A DNA stretch of 10,418 bases from an uncultured Actinomycetes bacterium (GCA_937896305.1 CALBND010000171.1:1-10418); one strand, 5' to 3'. Shown: positions 1-7,467, numbered from the stretch's first letter. Made by a program: numbers and translations. The notes: generated by a model from the sequence alone, not told the origin.

Positions 1-737
1 AAGAAATATTCTGCAACTCCTGTATCAACTAAAAGCTCAATTCCCAGTTTTGGTTTTGCAGTTAACATTAATTTATTAAATTCATCATTTATTCTTTCCA
101 TGGAAACAATAGAAATTCTTTCCGCTAAATTTTTCATAGCCTCAACAAGTTCTGATTGTGGTTTCAAATCCATTGAGGTCATAAATCTTGCAGCACGTAG
201 CATTCTTAAAGGATCTTCTGAAAAAGAAATGTTTGCATCTAAAGGAGTTTTAAGAACTTTATTATTCAAATCAATTAAACCTTCATATAAATCAACTAAT
301 TCAAAATTTGGTAACTTTAAAGCCATTGCGTTAATTGTAAAATCTCTTCTTGCTAAATCTTCTGCTAAAGATTTACCAAATTCCACACTAGGTTTTCTAG
401 AAGTGTCTTCGTATTGTTCAGTTCTATAAGTAGTTATTTCAAAAACATAATCTTTTAACTTTGCACCAACTGTGCCAAATTTAATTCCCACATCCCAAAT
501 GTGTTCAGCCCAACCTTTAAGAACTTTTTGAATTTCTTCAGGCCTAGCATTTGTCGTTAAATCAAGATCTTTAACAGACTTGCCTAAAATGGCGTCTCTA
601 ACGGGGCCACCAACCAATGAAATTTCAAAACCTTGATCAACAAATCTTTGACCAAGTTCAATTAGCACCACAGCACTTTCCCCCAATGATTGACGAATTC
701 GATTACTGGCTATGGAATTAATTTCACTAGTGCTCAC
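1..737 (-). CDS. cca: CCA-adding tRNA nucleotidyltransferase (poly(A) polymerase family), 3' part cut by window edge
   Basis: Adds or repairs the 3' CCA end of tRNAs in the cytoplasm. About 245 N-terminal residues are visible before the frame leaves the left edge. The head domain has the nucleotidyltransferase signature GGPVRD (residues 43-48) and the metal-binding pair D57-x-D59, followed by GIKFGTV, EITTYRTE (about 100-107), RRDFTINAMA (130-139) and EDPLRMLRAARF (174-185). All are classic class II CCA-enzyme motifs. The actinobacterial homologue is often named pcnA. The start is GTG at 737: an in-frame TGA lies about 45 bases upstream and there is no other start codon between them. There is no clear Shine-Dalgarno sequence, but TAGGCT lies 7 nt before the GTG. 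The gene is divergent from the DUF6049-murJ operon, as in mycobacteria, but the Nudix gene that usually sits between them is absent. The C-terminal region, including any HD domain, cannot be assessed. Confidence 0.95.
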   Translation of the reverse strand, partial: MSTSEINSIASNRIRQSLGESAVVLIELGQRFVDQGFEISLVGGPVRDAILGKSVKDLDLTTNARPEEIQKVLKGWAEHIWDVGIKFGTVGAKLKDYVFEITTYRTEQYEDTSRKPSVEFGKSLAEDLARRDFTINAMALKLPNFELVDLYEGLIDLNNKVLKTPLDANISFSEDPLRMLRAARFMTSMDLKPQSELVEAMKNLAERISIVSMERINDEFNKLMLTAKPKLGIELLVDTGVAEYF

Positions 738-744
738 CCATGAG

Positions 745-750
745 AGCCTA
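745..750 (-). promoter_or_regulatory. Candidate -10 element of cca (leaderless spacing)
   Basis: Read on the minus strand, TAGGCT fits the actinobacterial -10 pattern TANNNT. Seven bases separate it from the GTG at 737, so transcription would start at or next to the start codon. No convincing -35 is seen; TGTGCA, 17 nt upstream, is a weak match. This is a pattern match only. Confidence 0.3.
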
Positions 751-789
751 GAACTAAGCGCTTTCCCTGCACAGATGCCTCACGGATTA

Positions 790-802
790 AGGCGCGTCGC
801 CT
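790..802. repeat. GC-rich 13-bp palindrome in the divergent promoter region
   Basis: AGGCG-CGT-CGCCT is a perfect 5-bp inverted repeat with a 3-nt centre. It stands out against the AT-rich surroundings. It directly precedes and touches the candidate -10 of the DUF6049 gene, in the spacer where an operator could act. No known regulator site is recognised. It could also be a weak RNA hairpin of no importance. Confidence 0.35.
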
Positions 803-807
803 ATTCT
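802..807 (+). promoter_or_regulatory. Candidate -10 element of the DUF6049-murJ operon (leaderless spacing)
   Basis: TATTCT fits TANNNT and ends 7 nt before the GTG at 815, putting the expected transcription start at about 814-815. No Shine-Dalgarno sequence precedes the GTG, which agrees with a leaderless mRNA, a common type in Actinobacteria. The -35 is not recognisable. Confidence 0.35.
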
Positions 808-814
808 TCAAGAT

Positions 815-2839
815 GTGAAGCAACATAAGAAACGATTAATAGCAATCATTATTTCTTCCCTGCTAATTTCCCCTCTTGCAATTCCAGCCCAGGCTCAAAC
901 TTCAGATGTTGAAGTGTCAATGGAAGTTATTGAACCTACTGCACCTTTAGCAAATGAAACTATCCGTTTTGCTGGCAGTCTAAAAAATAGTTCTACAAAT
1001 AATTTAGTTAGTTTAAGACTGCAATTATTAGTTTCTGATCCAATCCTAAATCGAAGTGAACTTAATCAAGAACTTACAAACGCCAATACAACAAGACTAA
1101 AGAAAACTGGATTACTTTATGGTACAAAAAATTTAGCTCCGGGTGAAGCTACCTCTTTTTCTATAGGAATTAATGCTGGAGGCTTATTTAATAAAGGTGC
1201 TGGAGCTTATTTAGTGGGTTTCGAAGTTTTAAGTGGTGATATATCGGTTGGAACTGGTTTTAGTGTTGTTCCTTATCTGCCAGATAGAGCATCTGTTAAA
1301 CCCTTAGGTTTAACACTTCTTTGGCCAGTAACTGCACCACCCTTACAAAATGGTGATGGAATTTTGTTAGATGAAACTATTCCTAAGTCAATGTTTGCCA
1401 ATGGACGGTTAACAAATATTTTGAATGGTGGGAAATCTTTTGGTGTTACTTGGTTACTTGATCCAAATTTGTTACATTTAGCAGAAAAATCTTCACGCGG
1501 ATATTTGGTTTCCTTAACTGATAAAAATGTTGATGGTGCTTACTCGAATGAAATTTCTACTTGGTTCAATGATTTAAGGACAACTGTTGCAAGTTCTGAA
1601 AGATATTCCATGACTTATGCCAATGCTGATTTAGCAGCTTTTCAAAGAAATAATGCCCCTAGTGCTTTTGAGCAAGCTGTCACAATTGCTAAATCAGAAA
1701 CTGAATCAAAACTTGGTTTTACTGTTGGGGGAACTGTTTTGTTTCAAGATAAATATCCGGTATCTGCTCAAACTATTGGTTTAGCAAACTCTTTAGGAAC
1801 AAATCTTGTAGTTTTACCTGAAACCGCACTTCCCCCAGTTGTGGGCACAACTTTTAATCCTTCTGGGACAACAACAGTTGTTACACCTAATGGTCGAGTA
1901 AAAGTTTTTTTAACAGACACCTTGCTTTCTCAATCTGCACTAAATGTTGTTGAAAACGCTAAACAAACAAGTTTACAAAGACAACGTTTGCTATCTGATT
2001 CCTTATTATTAGCACTGCAATTGCCAAATATTGAGCGAAACATAGTTGTTTCACCTCCTGCTTATTGGGAACCTACAAATGAAGGCGCCTCGGTATTTGC
2101 TGAAGCATTAACAAGAGCTCCTTGGTTAACCAAAGTTGAAGCTTGGAATTTATTAACTAAAGATGTGTCAGAGATTCAAAGAGATAACTTTTTGGAAACA
2201 ACTGATTCAAAAGCAGCGGAATTAACAAAAGATCAAATCACCAGAATTAAAAGAGGGCAATCACTTTTAGCGCAAGTTACAGGATTGTTTCAAACTCCAG
2301 GTGTTGTAAGCACAGATTATGCGACTGCAATTTTGAGAGCAGGTTCACAATATTGGCAAAATGCGCCCAGCCAAGCAAGAGACTTTATTATTTCTATTAA
2401 TAAAACTTTAGAAGAAAGTAGAAACAAAGTAAGAATTTTAGCTGGAAGCTCTGTTGTTATCCCAAGTACAGAGGGACCAATTCCAATAACAATTGCTAAC
2501 GATTTCGCTGAACCTGTAATCGTCACATTAGTTGCAACCGGAAATCCTGCTGTGAGATTTAAAGCCCAAACATTAGAACCAATTACAATTGCCCCAAATT
2601 CAAAACAAAGTTTAAGTTTTACAGGCTCTGTGCAAGGTTCAGGTGCAGTAGAAGTATCTCTACAACTTTTTACACGTGATGGAATGAAATATGGGGAACC
2701 AACAATAATTTCTGTACGCTCTGCTGCCTATAGCACTGTCGCAAGTTGGATAACTGGAATAGCATTTTTAATATTACTTTTATTATCTGCGTTATCTATA
2801 TATAGAAGAGTTAAAAAAGCGAGATATATAAATGTCTAA
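815..2839 (+). CDS. DUF6049-like secreted/membrane-anchored protein of the murJ locus
   Basis: The biochemical role is unknown. The 674-residue protein has an N-terminal signal peptide (KKR, then a hydrophobic stretch, likely cut after PAQA near residue 28). A long extracytoplasmic region follows, then one C-terminal membrane helix (about 643-663) and a basic tail (RRVKKAR). This gives a type I topology with the bulk outside the cell. The region just after the signal peptide and residues about 550-630 look like beta-sandwich (Ig-like) segments, with alternating hydrophobic strands. The middle is a larger alpha/beta region. The position immediately before murJ matches Rv3909 of M. tuberculosis and its relatives. 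The assignment rests mainly on this synteny and architecture. The start is GTG at 815; an ATG two bases upstream is followed at once by a stop. The 3' end overlaps murJ by 8 bp, suggesting translational coupling and perhaps a role alongside the flippase in peptidoglycan export. Confidence 0.8.
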   Translation: MKQHKKRLIAIIISSLLISPLAIPAQAQTSDVEVSMEVIEPTAPLANETIRFAGSLKNSSTNNLVSLRLQLLVSDPILNRSELNQELTNANTTRLKKTGLLYGTKNLAPGEATSFSIGINAGGLFNKGAGAYLVGFEVLSGDISVGTGFSVVPYLPDRASVKPLGLTLLWPVTAPPLQNGDGILLDETIPKSMFANGRLTNILNGGKSFGVTWLLDPNLLHLAEKSSRGYLVSLTDKNVDGAYSNEISTWFNDLRTTVASSERYSMTYANADLAAFQRNNAPSAFEQAVTIAKSETESKLGFTVGGTVLFQDKYPVSAQTIGLANSLGTNLVVLPETALPPVVGTTFNPSGTTTVVTPNGRVKVFLTDTLLSQSALNVVENAKQTSLQRQRLLSDSLLLALQLPNIERNIVVSPPAYWEPTNEGASVFAEALTRAPWLTKVEAWNLLTKDVSEIQRDNFLETTDSKAAELTKDQITRIKRGQSLLAQVTGLFQTPGVVSTDYATAILRAGSQYWQNAPSQARDFIISINKTLEESRNKVRILAGSSVVIPSTEGPIPITIANDFAEPVIVTLVATGNPAVRFKAQTLEPITIAPNSKQSLSFTGSVQGSGAVEVSLQLFTRDGMKYGEPTIISVRSAAYSTVASWITGIAFLILLLLSALSIYRRVKKARYINV

Positions 2840-4427
2840 TTCGATCACAAAATCTAGTACCTGGATGGCCATAGGCACAATTACTTCAAGAATCACTGGG
2901 GTAATTAGATCTGCTGCAGTTATTGCAGCCATTGGTTTTGGCACTTTTGCTGATGCTTTCTCTATTGCTAATTCTTTGCCCACAATTGTTTATGTGGTGG
3001 TAGTTGGGGGCGCAATTAATAGTGTTTTTGTACCACAACTTGTTAGACATATGAAAAACGATGCAGATGAGGGTGTTTCTTACACTAATAAATTACTGAC
3101 TCTTGTTGGGCTAATTCTTTTTCTAGTAACTTTACTGGCCGTGTTATTTGCACCATTAATTGTTGGCCTTTATGCACCAAATTCGTGGAGTGATGAAACT
3201 CTTTACCAGTCAGTGTTTTTTGCAAGATTACTTCTGCCCCAAATATTTTTTTATGGGGTTTACACAGTTTTGCAACAAGTCCTAAATTCAAGACAACATT
3301 TTGCATTACCAATGTTTGCACCTGTTTTAAATAACTTTGTCATGATCATCACAGCTTTACTGTTTATTTATTTAGCACATGATGTAACAGTTTCTAGTTC
3401 ATTTACTGATCAAGAAATGTCAATTTTAGCAATTGGTACAACTTTAGGTGTGATGGTTCAAGCTATTGTGTTATTTCCGGCACTGAGATTAATTAAATAC
3501 AAATATAGTTTTGATAGAAGATTTAAAGGTGCTGGATTAACTACCGCAGGACACCTTGCCCTCTGGACAATTGGTTTTGTAATTGTTAATCAAATAACTT
3601 ATGCTTCAATTACCAGACTGGCTGCTGGTGCTAACACTTTAGATAACAGCATTGGTTTTACTTCTTATCAAAATGCATTCTTAACTTTTATTTTGCCACA
3701 CTCTGTTATCGCAGTTTCTCTAGTAACCGCACTTTTACCTAAATTTAGTGATCTAGCAAATAGTGTGCAGTTAAATAAATTAGCTAATGCAATTAATTCA
3801 GGAGCAAGTTCTTTGGTAGCACTGCTACTACCTATTTCAGTTATTATTTATTTTGTTTCAAAACCACTAGCCCAAGTTTTGTTTGCTAGAGGTGCGGCTT
3901 CAGTAGCCGAAGCCAGAAGCACAGGTTTGCTCCTTGGGTTATTTGTTATAGGCCTAGTGCCTTTTTCAATGTTTTATTTATTACTAAGAGGATTTTATGC
4001 ACTAGAGGACACAAAGACTCCATTTTTTATAAATATTATATTGAATGCTTTTAATTTAAGTATTGCTGTTTACTTATTTAATATTTTTTCAGAATCAAAT
4101 AAGGTTTCGGGTTTAGTAATTGGGTATGTCAGTTCTTATTTAATTACTACCCCGGTGCTGTGGTATTTCTTGCAGAGAAAAGGATTATCCTTAGGCAGTG
4201 TTATTTTTATCAAAAATATCTACAAACCAATACTTGCTACAAGTTTAATGGGTGTGGCATTGTTTTATATAGGAAATATTTTGAACTTTCAAGAAAATGT
4301 TGACTTTTTACAAGCATTAATCCAGGTAATTACATGGGGCGTATCTGGTTCAATTATTTATTTTGTGCTCAGCTTTTTATTGAAAATTAATACGATTACA
4401 GATTTCACTAGAAAAATCTTTAAATAA
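2832..4427 (+). CDS. murJ: Lipid II flippase MurJ (MviN family)
   Basis: Flips the peptidoglycan precursor lipid II across the cytoplasmic membrane. The 531-residue protein is almost entirely hydrophobic helices, as expected for the 14-helix MOP-superfamily fold. The N-terminus has the diagnostic pattern SRITGVIR (residues 19-26), with arginines 20 and 26 corresponding to the essential substrate-cavity arginines of MurJ, followed by FADAFSIANSLP and GGAINSVFVPQL. The start is ATG at 2832, inside the end of the preceding gene (8-bp overlap). The protein stops soon after the last membrane helix with a short basic tail (TRKIFK). Mycobacterial MurJ is about twice as long, with a C-terminal pseudokinase and an extracellular domain; neither is present. 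The size here matches ordinary bacterial MurJ. The sigM gene follows after 16 bp, in a probable operon. Confidence 0.95.
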   Translation: MSNSITKSSTWMAIGTITSRITGVIRSAAVIAAIGFGTFADAFSIANSLPTIVYVVVVGGAINSVFVPQLVRHMKNDADEGVSYTNKLLTLVGLILFLVTLLAVLFAPLIVGLYAPNSWSDETLYQSVFFARLLLPQIFFYGVYTVLQQVLNSRQHFALPMFAPVLNNFVMIITALLFIYLAHDVTVSSSFTDQEMSILAIGTTLGVMVQAIVLFPALRLIKYKYSFDRRFKGAGLTTAGHLALWTIGFVIVNQITYASITRLAAGANTLDNSIGFTSYQNAFLTFILPHSVIAVSLVTALLPKFSDLANSVQLNKLANAINSGASSLVALLLPISVIIYFVSKPLAQVLFARGAASVAEARSTGLLLGLFVIGLVPFSMFYLLLRGFYALEDTKTPFFINIILNAFNLSIAVYLFNIFSESNKVSGLVIGYVSSYLITTPVLWYFLQRKGLSLGSVIFIKNIYKPILATSLMGVALFYIGNILNFQENVDFLQALIQVITWGVSGSIIYFVLSFLLKINTITDFTRKIFK

Positions 4428-4443
4428 GTTTTAGGTTTATTGT

Positions 4444-4998
4444 GTGAAAACACAATATAAAAGCAAAAGTTATTTAGAGGTTGTAGATAAAGAATTATTG
4501 AATTTATTTATTTTAGGTGAAGAAGATGCCTTAGCCGAGTTGTTTAAACGCCATCAATCTAAAATGAGAGCTGTTGCCTATCGGGTGACAAAAAATATTG
4601 CTGATGCTGAAGATGTTGTACAAAACGCTTTGATCTCGGTTATGAGAAGTGCTAATAAATTTAGGGGAGATTCGGCTGTTACAACTTGGTTATATCGAAT
4701 TGTCACAAATGCGGCCATAGACAAAGTCAGATCTTTGAAAGCTCATCCAGCATTCGAATTACCTTTAGAATTACCAATGGCAAGTAATGATATTGACATA
4801 AAAGATTTATCCATTGATTTGATAAAAGCCCTAAAGTCCTTGCCTGAAAAGCAAAGAAATGTGGTCATATTAATTGATTTAGGTGGTTGGACTATTGCTG
4901 ATGTTGCCGCAAAACTTAACTGCGCACCAGGCACTGTTAAAAGTCGCTGTCACAGAGCACATCTGAAACTTGCAGAAGAGCTGACAGTTTTAAGTTAA
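4444..4998 (+). CDS. sigM: ECF-family RNA polymerase sigma factor, SigM-like
   Basis: Redirects RNA polymerase to a set of stress or envelope promoters. The 184-residue protein has sigma region 2 at about 25-98 (ALAELFKRH, AYRVTKNIADAEDVVQNAL, FRGDSAVTTWLYRIVTNAAIDKVR). A short linker follows, then region 4 at about 124-178 (LKSLPEKQRNVVILIDLGGWTIADVA, then the helix-turn-helix with APGTVKSRCHRAHLKL). Only regions 2 and 4 are present, as in ECF factors. The name SigM rests on the position between murJ and trxB, as in mycobacteria. The start is GTG at 4444; AGG lies 8 nt upstream as a weak ribosome binding site, and TAGGTT ending 6 nt before the GTG could alternatively be a leaderless -10. The expected neighbour, a membrane anti-sigma gene, is absent: only 78 bp separate sigM from trxB. 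Confidence 0.9.
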   Translation: MKTQYKSKSYLEVVDKELLNLFILGEEDALAELFKRHQSKMRAVAYRVTKNIADAEDVVQNALISVMRSANKFRGDSAVTTWLYRIVTNAAIDKVRSLKAHPAFELPLELPMASNDIDIKDLSIDLIKALKSLPEKQRNVVILIDLGGWTIADVAAKLNCAPGTVKSRCHRAHLKLAEELTVLS

Positions 4999-5076
4999 GC
5001 GTGCCTTGGGTGGTGTAATTTTTTAAGCAGACTAGAATTGTGTTTATACAAATAATTTTAAAAGATTAGGGCTTTC
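4999..5076 (+). promoter_or_regulatory. sigM-trxB intergenic region with candidate trxB promoter
   Basis: This is the longest gap in the plus-strand series and is AT-rich. TAGAAT at 5033-5038 is a plausible -10 (TANNNT), with only a poor -35 (TGGTGT, 16 nt upstream). AGGG at 5068-5071, 5 nt before the trxB GTG, is a good Shine-Dalgarno site. No open frame able to encode an anti-sigma factor fits here, and no terminator-like hairpin is seen. Confidence 0.3.
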
Positions 5077-6021
5077 GTGAGTAAAATTGAACCTTTAGTA
5101 ATCATTGGCAGTGGTCCGTCTGGATACACCGCAGCAGTTTATGCAGCAAGAGCACAACTTTCCCCGATCTTGTTAGAAGGATCTGTCACTGCTGGTGGAG
5201 CTTTAATGAACACCACGGAAGTAGAAAATTTTCCTGGTTTTAAAGATGGCATCATGGGCCCAGTTCTAATGGAAGAAATGCGTGCACAAGCTGAACGCTT
5301 TGGAACTCGTTTTATTACAGATGATGCAGTCAAAGTTGATTTAACTGGTGAAATCAAAACCATAGAAGATGGCAGTGGTAATAAGTATCAAGCAAAAGCT
5401 GTTATTTTGGCAACAGGTTCTGGATACAAAAAAATAGGTTTAGCAAAAGAAGAAACTTTAAGCGGTCGAGGTGTTTCCTATTGTGCAACTTGTGATGGCT
5501 TCTTCTTCAAAGAACAAGCAATAGCAGTTGTGGGTGGTGGAGATTCTGCCGTAGAAGAAGCAACGTTTTTAACAAGATTTGCTTCCAAAGTTTATTTAAT
5601 CCATCGCCGTGATGAACTTAGAGCAAGTCGCATCATGCAAAAAAGAGCTCAAGATGATCCAAAAATTGAATTTGTTTGGAACACTGAAGTTATTGATATT
5701 TTAGGTGAAGACAAAGTAACCGGGGTAACCTTGAAAGATACAAAAACTGGTGAAACAAAAAATCTTTCATTAACAGGAATTTTCGTAGCTATTGGCCATA
5801 TTCCAAGATCTGAACTGTTGATAGGTCAAATTGATTTAGATGATGCTGGATACGTATTAGCAAAACCAGGTTCAACTAAAACAAATATCGAAGGTGTCTT
5901 TGCTTGTGGCGATTTAGTGGATCATGTTTATCGTCAAGCAATCACAGCCGCAGGAACAGGATGTCAAGCAGCGTTAGATGCTGAGCGCTTCTTAGCAAGT
6001 CAAGGTATTTTTTCAGCATAA
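5077..6021 (+). CDS. trxB: Thioredoxin-disulfide reductase (NADPH, FAD)
   Basis: Uses NADPH through FAD and a redox-active disulfide to reduce thioredoxin in the cytoplasm. The 314 residues match the usual length of the low-molecular-weight enzyme. The FAD-binding GSGPSG is at 11-16, with GGALMNTTEVENFPG at about 40-54. The catalytic motif CATC is at 136-139, followed by DG. The NADPH-binding GGGDSAVEEA is at about 153-162 and HRRDELRAS at 176-184; the HRR arginines favour NADPH. The C-terminal FAD motif ACGDL is followed by YRQAITAAGTGCQAA. The start is GTG at 5077, preceded at 5 nt by AGGG. The trxA gene follows after 16 bp, so both partners of the redox couple are probably made from one message. 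Confidence 0.97.
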   Translation: MSKIEPLVIIGSGPSGYTAAVYAARAQLSPILLEGSVTAGGALMNTTEVENFPGFKDGIMGPVLMEEMRAQAERFGTRFITDDAVKVDLTGEIKTIEDGSGNKYQAKAVILATGSGYKKIGLAKEETLSGRGVSYCATCDGFFFKEQAIAVVGGGDSAVEEATFLTRFASKVYLIHRRDELRASRIMQKRAQDDPKIEFVWNTEVIDILGEDKVTGVTLKDTKTGETKNLSLTGIFVAIGHIPRSELLIGQIDLDDAGYVLAKPGSTKTNIEGVFACGDLVDHVYRQAITAAGTGCQAALDAERFLASQGIFSA

Positions 6022-6037
6022 GAAAAGGAAAACAAAA

Positions 6038-6358
6038 ATGGCAACAAAAATTTTAACTGATGCAACTTTTGACGAAGAGATTAAAAATTCAACCACTCCT
6101 ATTTTGGTTGACTTCTGGGCTGAGTGGTGTGGTCCCTGCAAAATGATCGCTCCAGTTTTAGAGCAAATCGCTAACGAAAATGAAGGCAAAATTGTTATTG
6201 CCAAATTAAATGTTGACGAAAACCCTAAAACAGCTCAAGCGTTAGGAATTACTTCAATTCCAACAATGAATGTCTATAAAGATGGACAATTGGCTAAAAC
6301 CATCGTGGGAGCAAAGCCAAAGCCTGCTTTACTGGCAGACCTTGCATCCTTCTTGTAA
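6038..6358 (+). CDS. trxA: Thioredoxin
   Basis: General cytoplasmic disulfide reductant, recycled by the reductase encoded just upstream. The 106-residue length is typical. The active site WCGPC lies at residues 30-34 (redox cysteines 31 and 34) within VDFWAEWCGPCK. The conserved cis-proline is P75 in SIPT, and VYKDGQ follows. The start is ATG at 6038, with a clear AAGGA Shine-Dalgarno sequence 8 nt upstream (6025-6029). This is the only gene in the plus-strand series with both an ATG start and a strong ribosome binding site in the gap, in line with high thioredoxin expression. Confidence 0.98.
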   Translation: MATKILTDATFDEEIKNSTTPILVDFWAEWCGPCKMIAPVLEQIANENEGKIVIAKLNVDENPKTAQALGITSIPTMNVYKDGQLAKTIVGAKPKPALLADLASFL

Positions 6359-6379
6359 CAACCCTGTTTACTAGTTCAG

Positions 6380-7465
6380 GTGAACCAACATAAACAGTTA
6401 TTTAGAAAAGGCGATCAAGGTCCTGCCGTAGCAGAAATCTGTGATCGCCTTATTCGCATAGGGGCTATAAAAAATAGTAGTGATGTGTTTGATGATGTTA
6501 TAGATGCAGCAATTAGACAATTTCAACAATCACGTGGTTTAACAGTTGATGGCATTGTTGGCCCAGAAACTTTTAGAAGATTAGAAGAAGCTCGTTGGTC
6601 TTTAGGAGATCGTTTACTTAGTTACACTCCTGGACATTTAATTCATGGTGATGATGTTTCAGTTTTACAAAGAAAACTTTCTGATTTCGGATTTGATGCA
6701 GGAAGAGTAGATGGAATTTTTGGGATCTTAACTGAGAACGCCGTAAGGGAGTTGCAAAAAAGTACAGGTTTTACAAGTGATGGAATTTGTGGTCCCGAAG
6801 TATTTAGAGCCATAGAAAGACTAAACAGAGTTGTAGTTGGTGGTAGCCCAGAACAAATAAGAGAAGAGCTTCATCATCTACCTCGACAAACTGGAGTTAG
6901 CGACAAAGTTGTTGTGATTGATGCTGGACATGGTGGCAGCGATGATGGTTTGAGTGGAAATGATTTAACAGAAAGTTTTCTTGCTTTTGATATTGCCACC
7001 AAAGTTGAAGGCAGACTTGCAGCTTTAGGAACAACAGTTTTATTAACCAGAAATCAAAAAACTAAAAATTTAATTGATGAACAACAAAGAGCAATTTTTG
7101 CCAATGACAGTAATGCTGATCTAGTTGTGAGCATTCATGCTGAATCTTTACCAAATTCCAATGGCAATGGTTGTGCTGCCTATTACTTTGGCAACGAAGC
7201 TTTGGGTCAAAGATCAAGAATGGGTCAGCAATTTGCCAATCTTGTGCAATCAGAAATAGTCAATGAAACAGGGCTAAATGACTGTCGAATTCATGCTAAA
7301 ACCTGGGATTTGTTACGCATTACGCGCATGCCCGCTGTTCGAATTGAAGTTGGATACTTAAGTCATAAAACAGATGCTTTGAAATTAAAAGACAATGCAA
7401 CTAGAGACAAAATTGCTGCTGCTATAAGTCAAGCTGTAACTAGTTTTTTTGATCCAAAAAACTAG
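6380..7465 (+). CDS. cwlM: CwlM-like N-acetylmuramoyl-L-alanine amidase-fold protein
   Basis: In mycobacteria CwlM is a cytoplasmic regulator that activates MurA and interacts with MurJ/FhaA. Here two peptidoglycan-binding-1 repeats (about 12-70 and 88-146, each with VDGI-GP or VDGIFG-type turns) precede an Amidase_3 domain (about 176-355). No signal peptide or membrane helix is present, consistent with a cytoplasmic protein. The zinc-amidase residues appear intact: H184 in DAGHGG, E198 in LTES, H253 in SIHAES, and the catalytic-type E323 in RIEVGYLS. Hydrolase activity therefore cannot be excluded from sequence. The 361-residue protein ends right after the amidase fold (TSFFDPKN), lacking the extra phosphorylated C-terminal tail of the roughly 400-residue mycobacterial protein. 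The start is GTG at 6380, 21 bp after trxA, with no clear Shine-Dalgarno sequence. It converges with parB; the stop codons overlap. Confidence 0.9.
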   Translation: MNQHKQLFRKGDQGPAVAEICDRLIRIGAIKNSSDVFDDVIDAAIRQFQQSRGLTVDGIVGPETFRRLEEARWSLGDRLLSYTPGHLIHGDDVSVLQRKLSDFGFDAGRVDGIFGILTENAVRELQKSTGFTSDGICGPEVFRAIERLNRVVVGGSPEQIREELHHLPRQTGVSDKVVVIDAGHGGSDDGLSGNDLTESFLAFDIATKVEGRLAALGTTVLLTRNQKTKNLIDEQQRAIFANDSNADLVVSIHAESLPNSNGNGCAAYYFGNEALGQRSRMGQQFANLVQSEIVNETGLNDCRIHAKTWDLLRITRMPAVRIEVGYLSHKTDALKLKDNATRDKIAAAISQAVTSFFDPKN

Positions 7466-7467
7466 TT
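7438..7467. terminator. 12-bp perfect inverted repeat at the convergent cwlM/parB ends (probable bidirectional terminator)
   Basis: AACTAGTTTTTT at 7438-7449 and AAAAAACTAGTT at 7456-7467 are exact reverse complements around a 6-nt loop (TGATCC). The stem has only two G-C pairs. It runs into further T residues on the plus strand, so it best suits the end of the cwlM transcript. By symmetry it could also serve parB. The repeat contains the cwlM stop codon, the final cwlM codons and the last codons of parB, so the signal is built into coding sequence. Its low GC makes its strength uncertain. Confidence 0.6.

Noticed and set aside
2673..2678. CACGTG core in the DUF6049 gene as a possible second parS
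   Set aside because: The flanks do not form the TGTTN/NAACA arms, so it is not a full site.
815..6393. The DUF6049 gene and cwlM begin with nearly the same 14 bases (GTGAANCAACATAA at 815 and 6380)
   Set aside because: The similarity stops after the first codons, the proteins are unrelated, and no shared upstream sequence supports a common element.
6531..6536. CACGTG core in cwlM as a possible parS
   Set aside because: The flanking bases match the consensus almost nowhere; it is a chance E-box-like hexamer.
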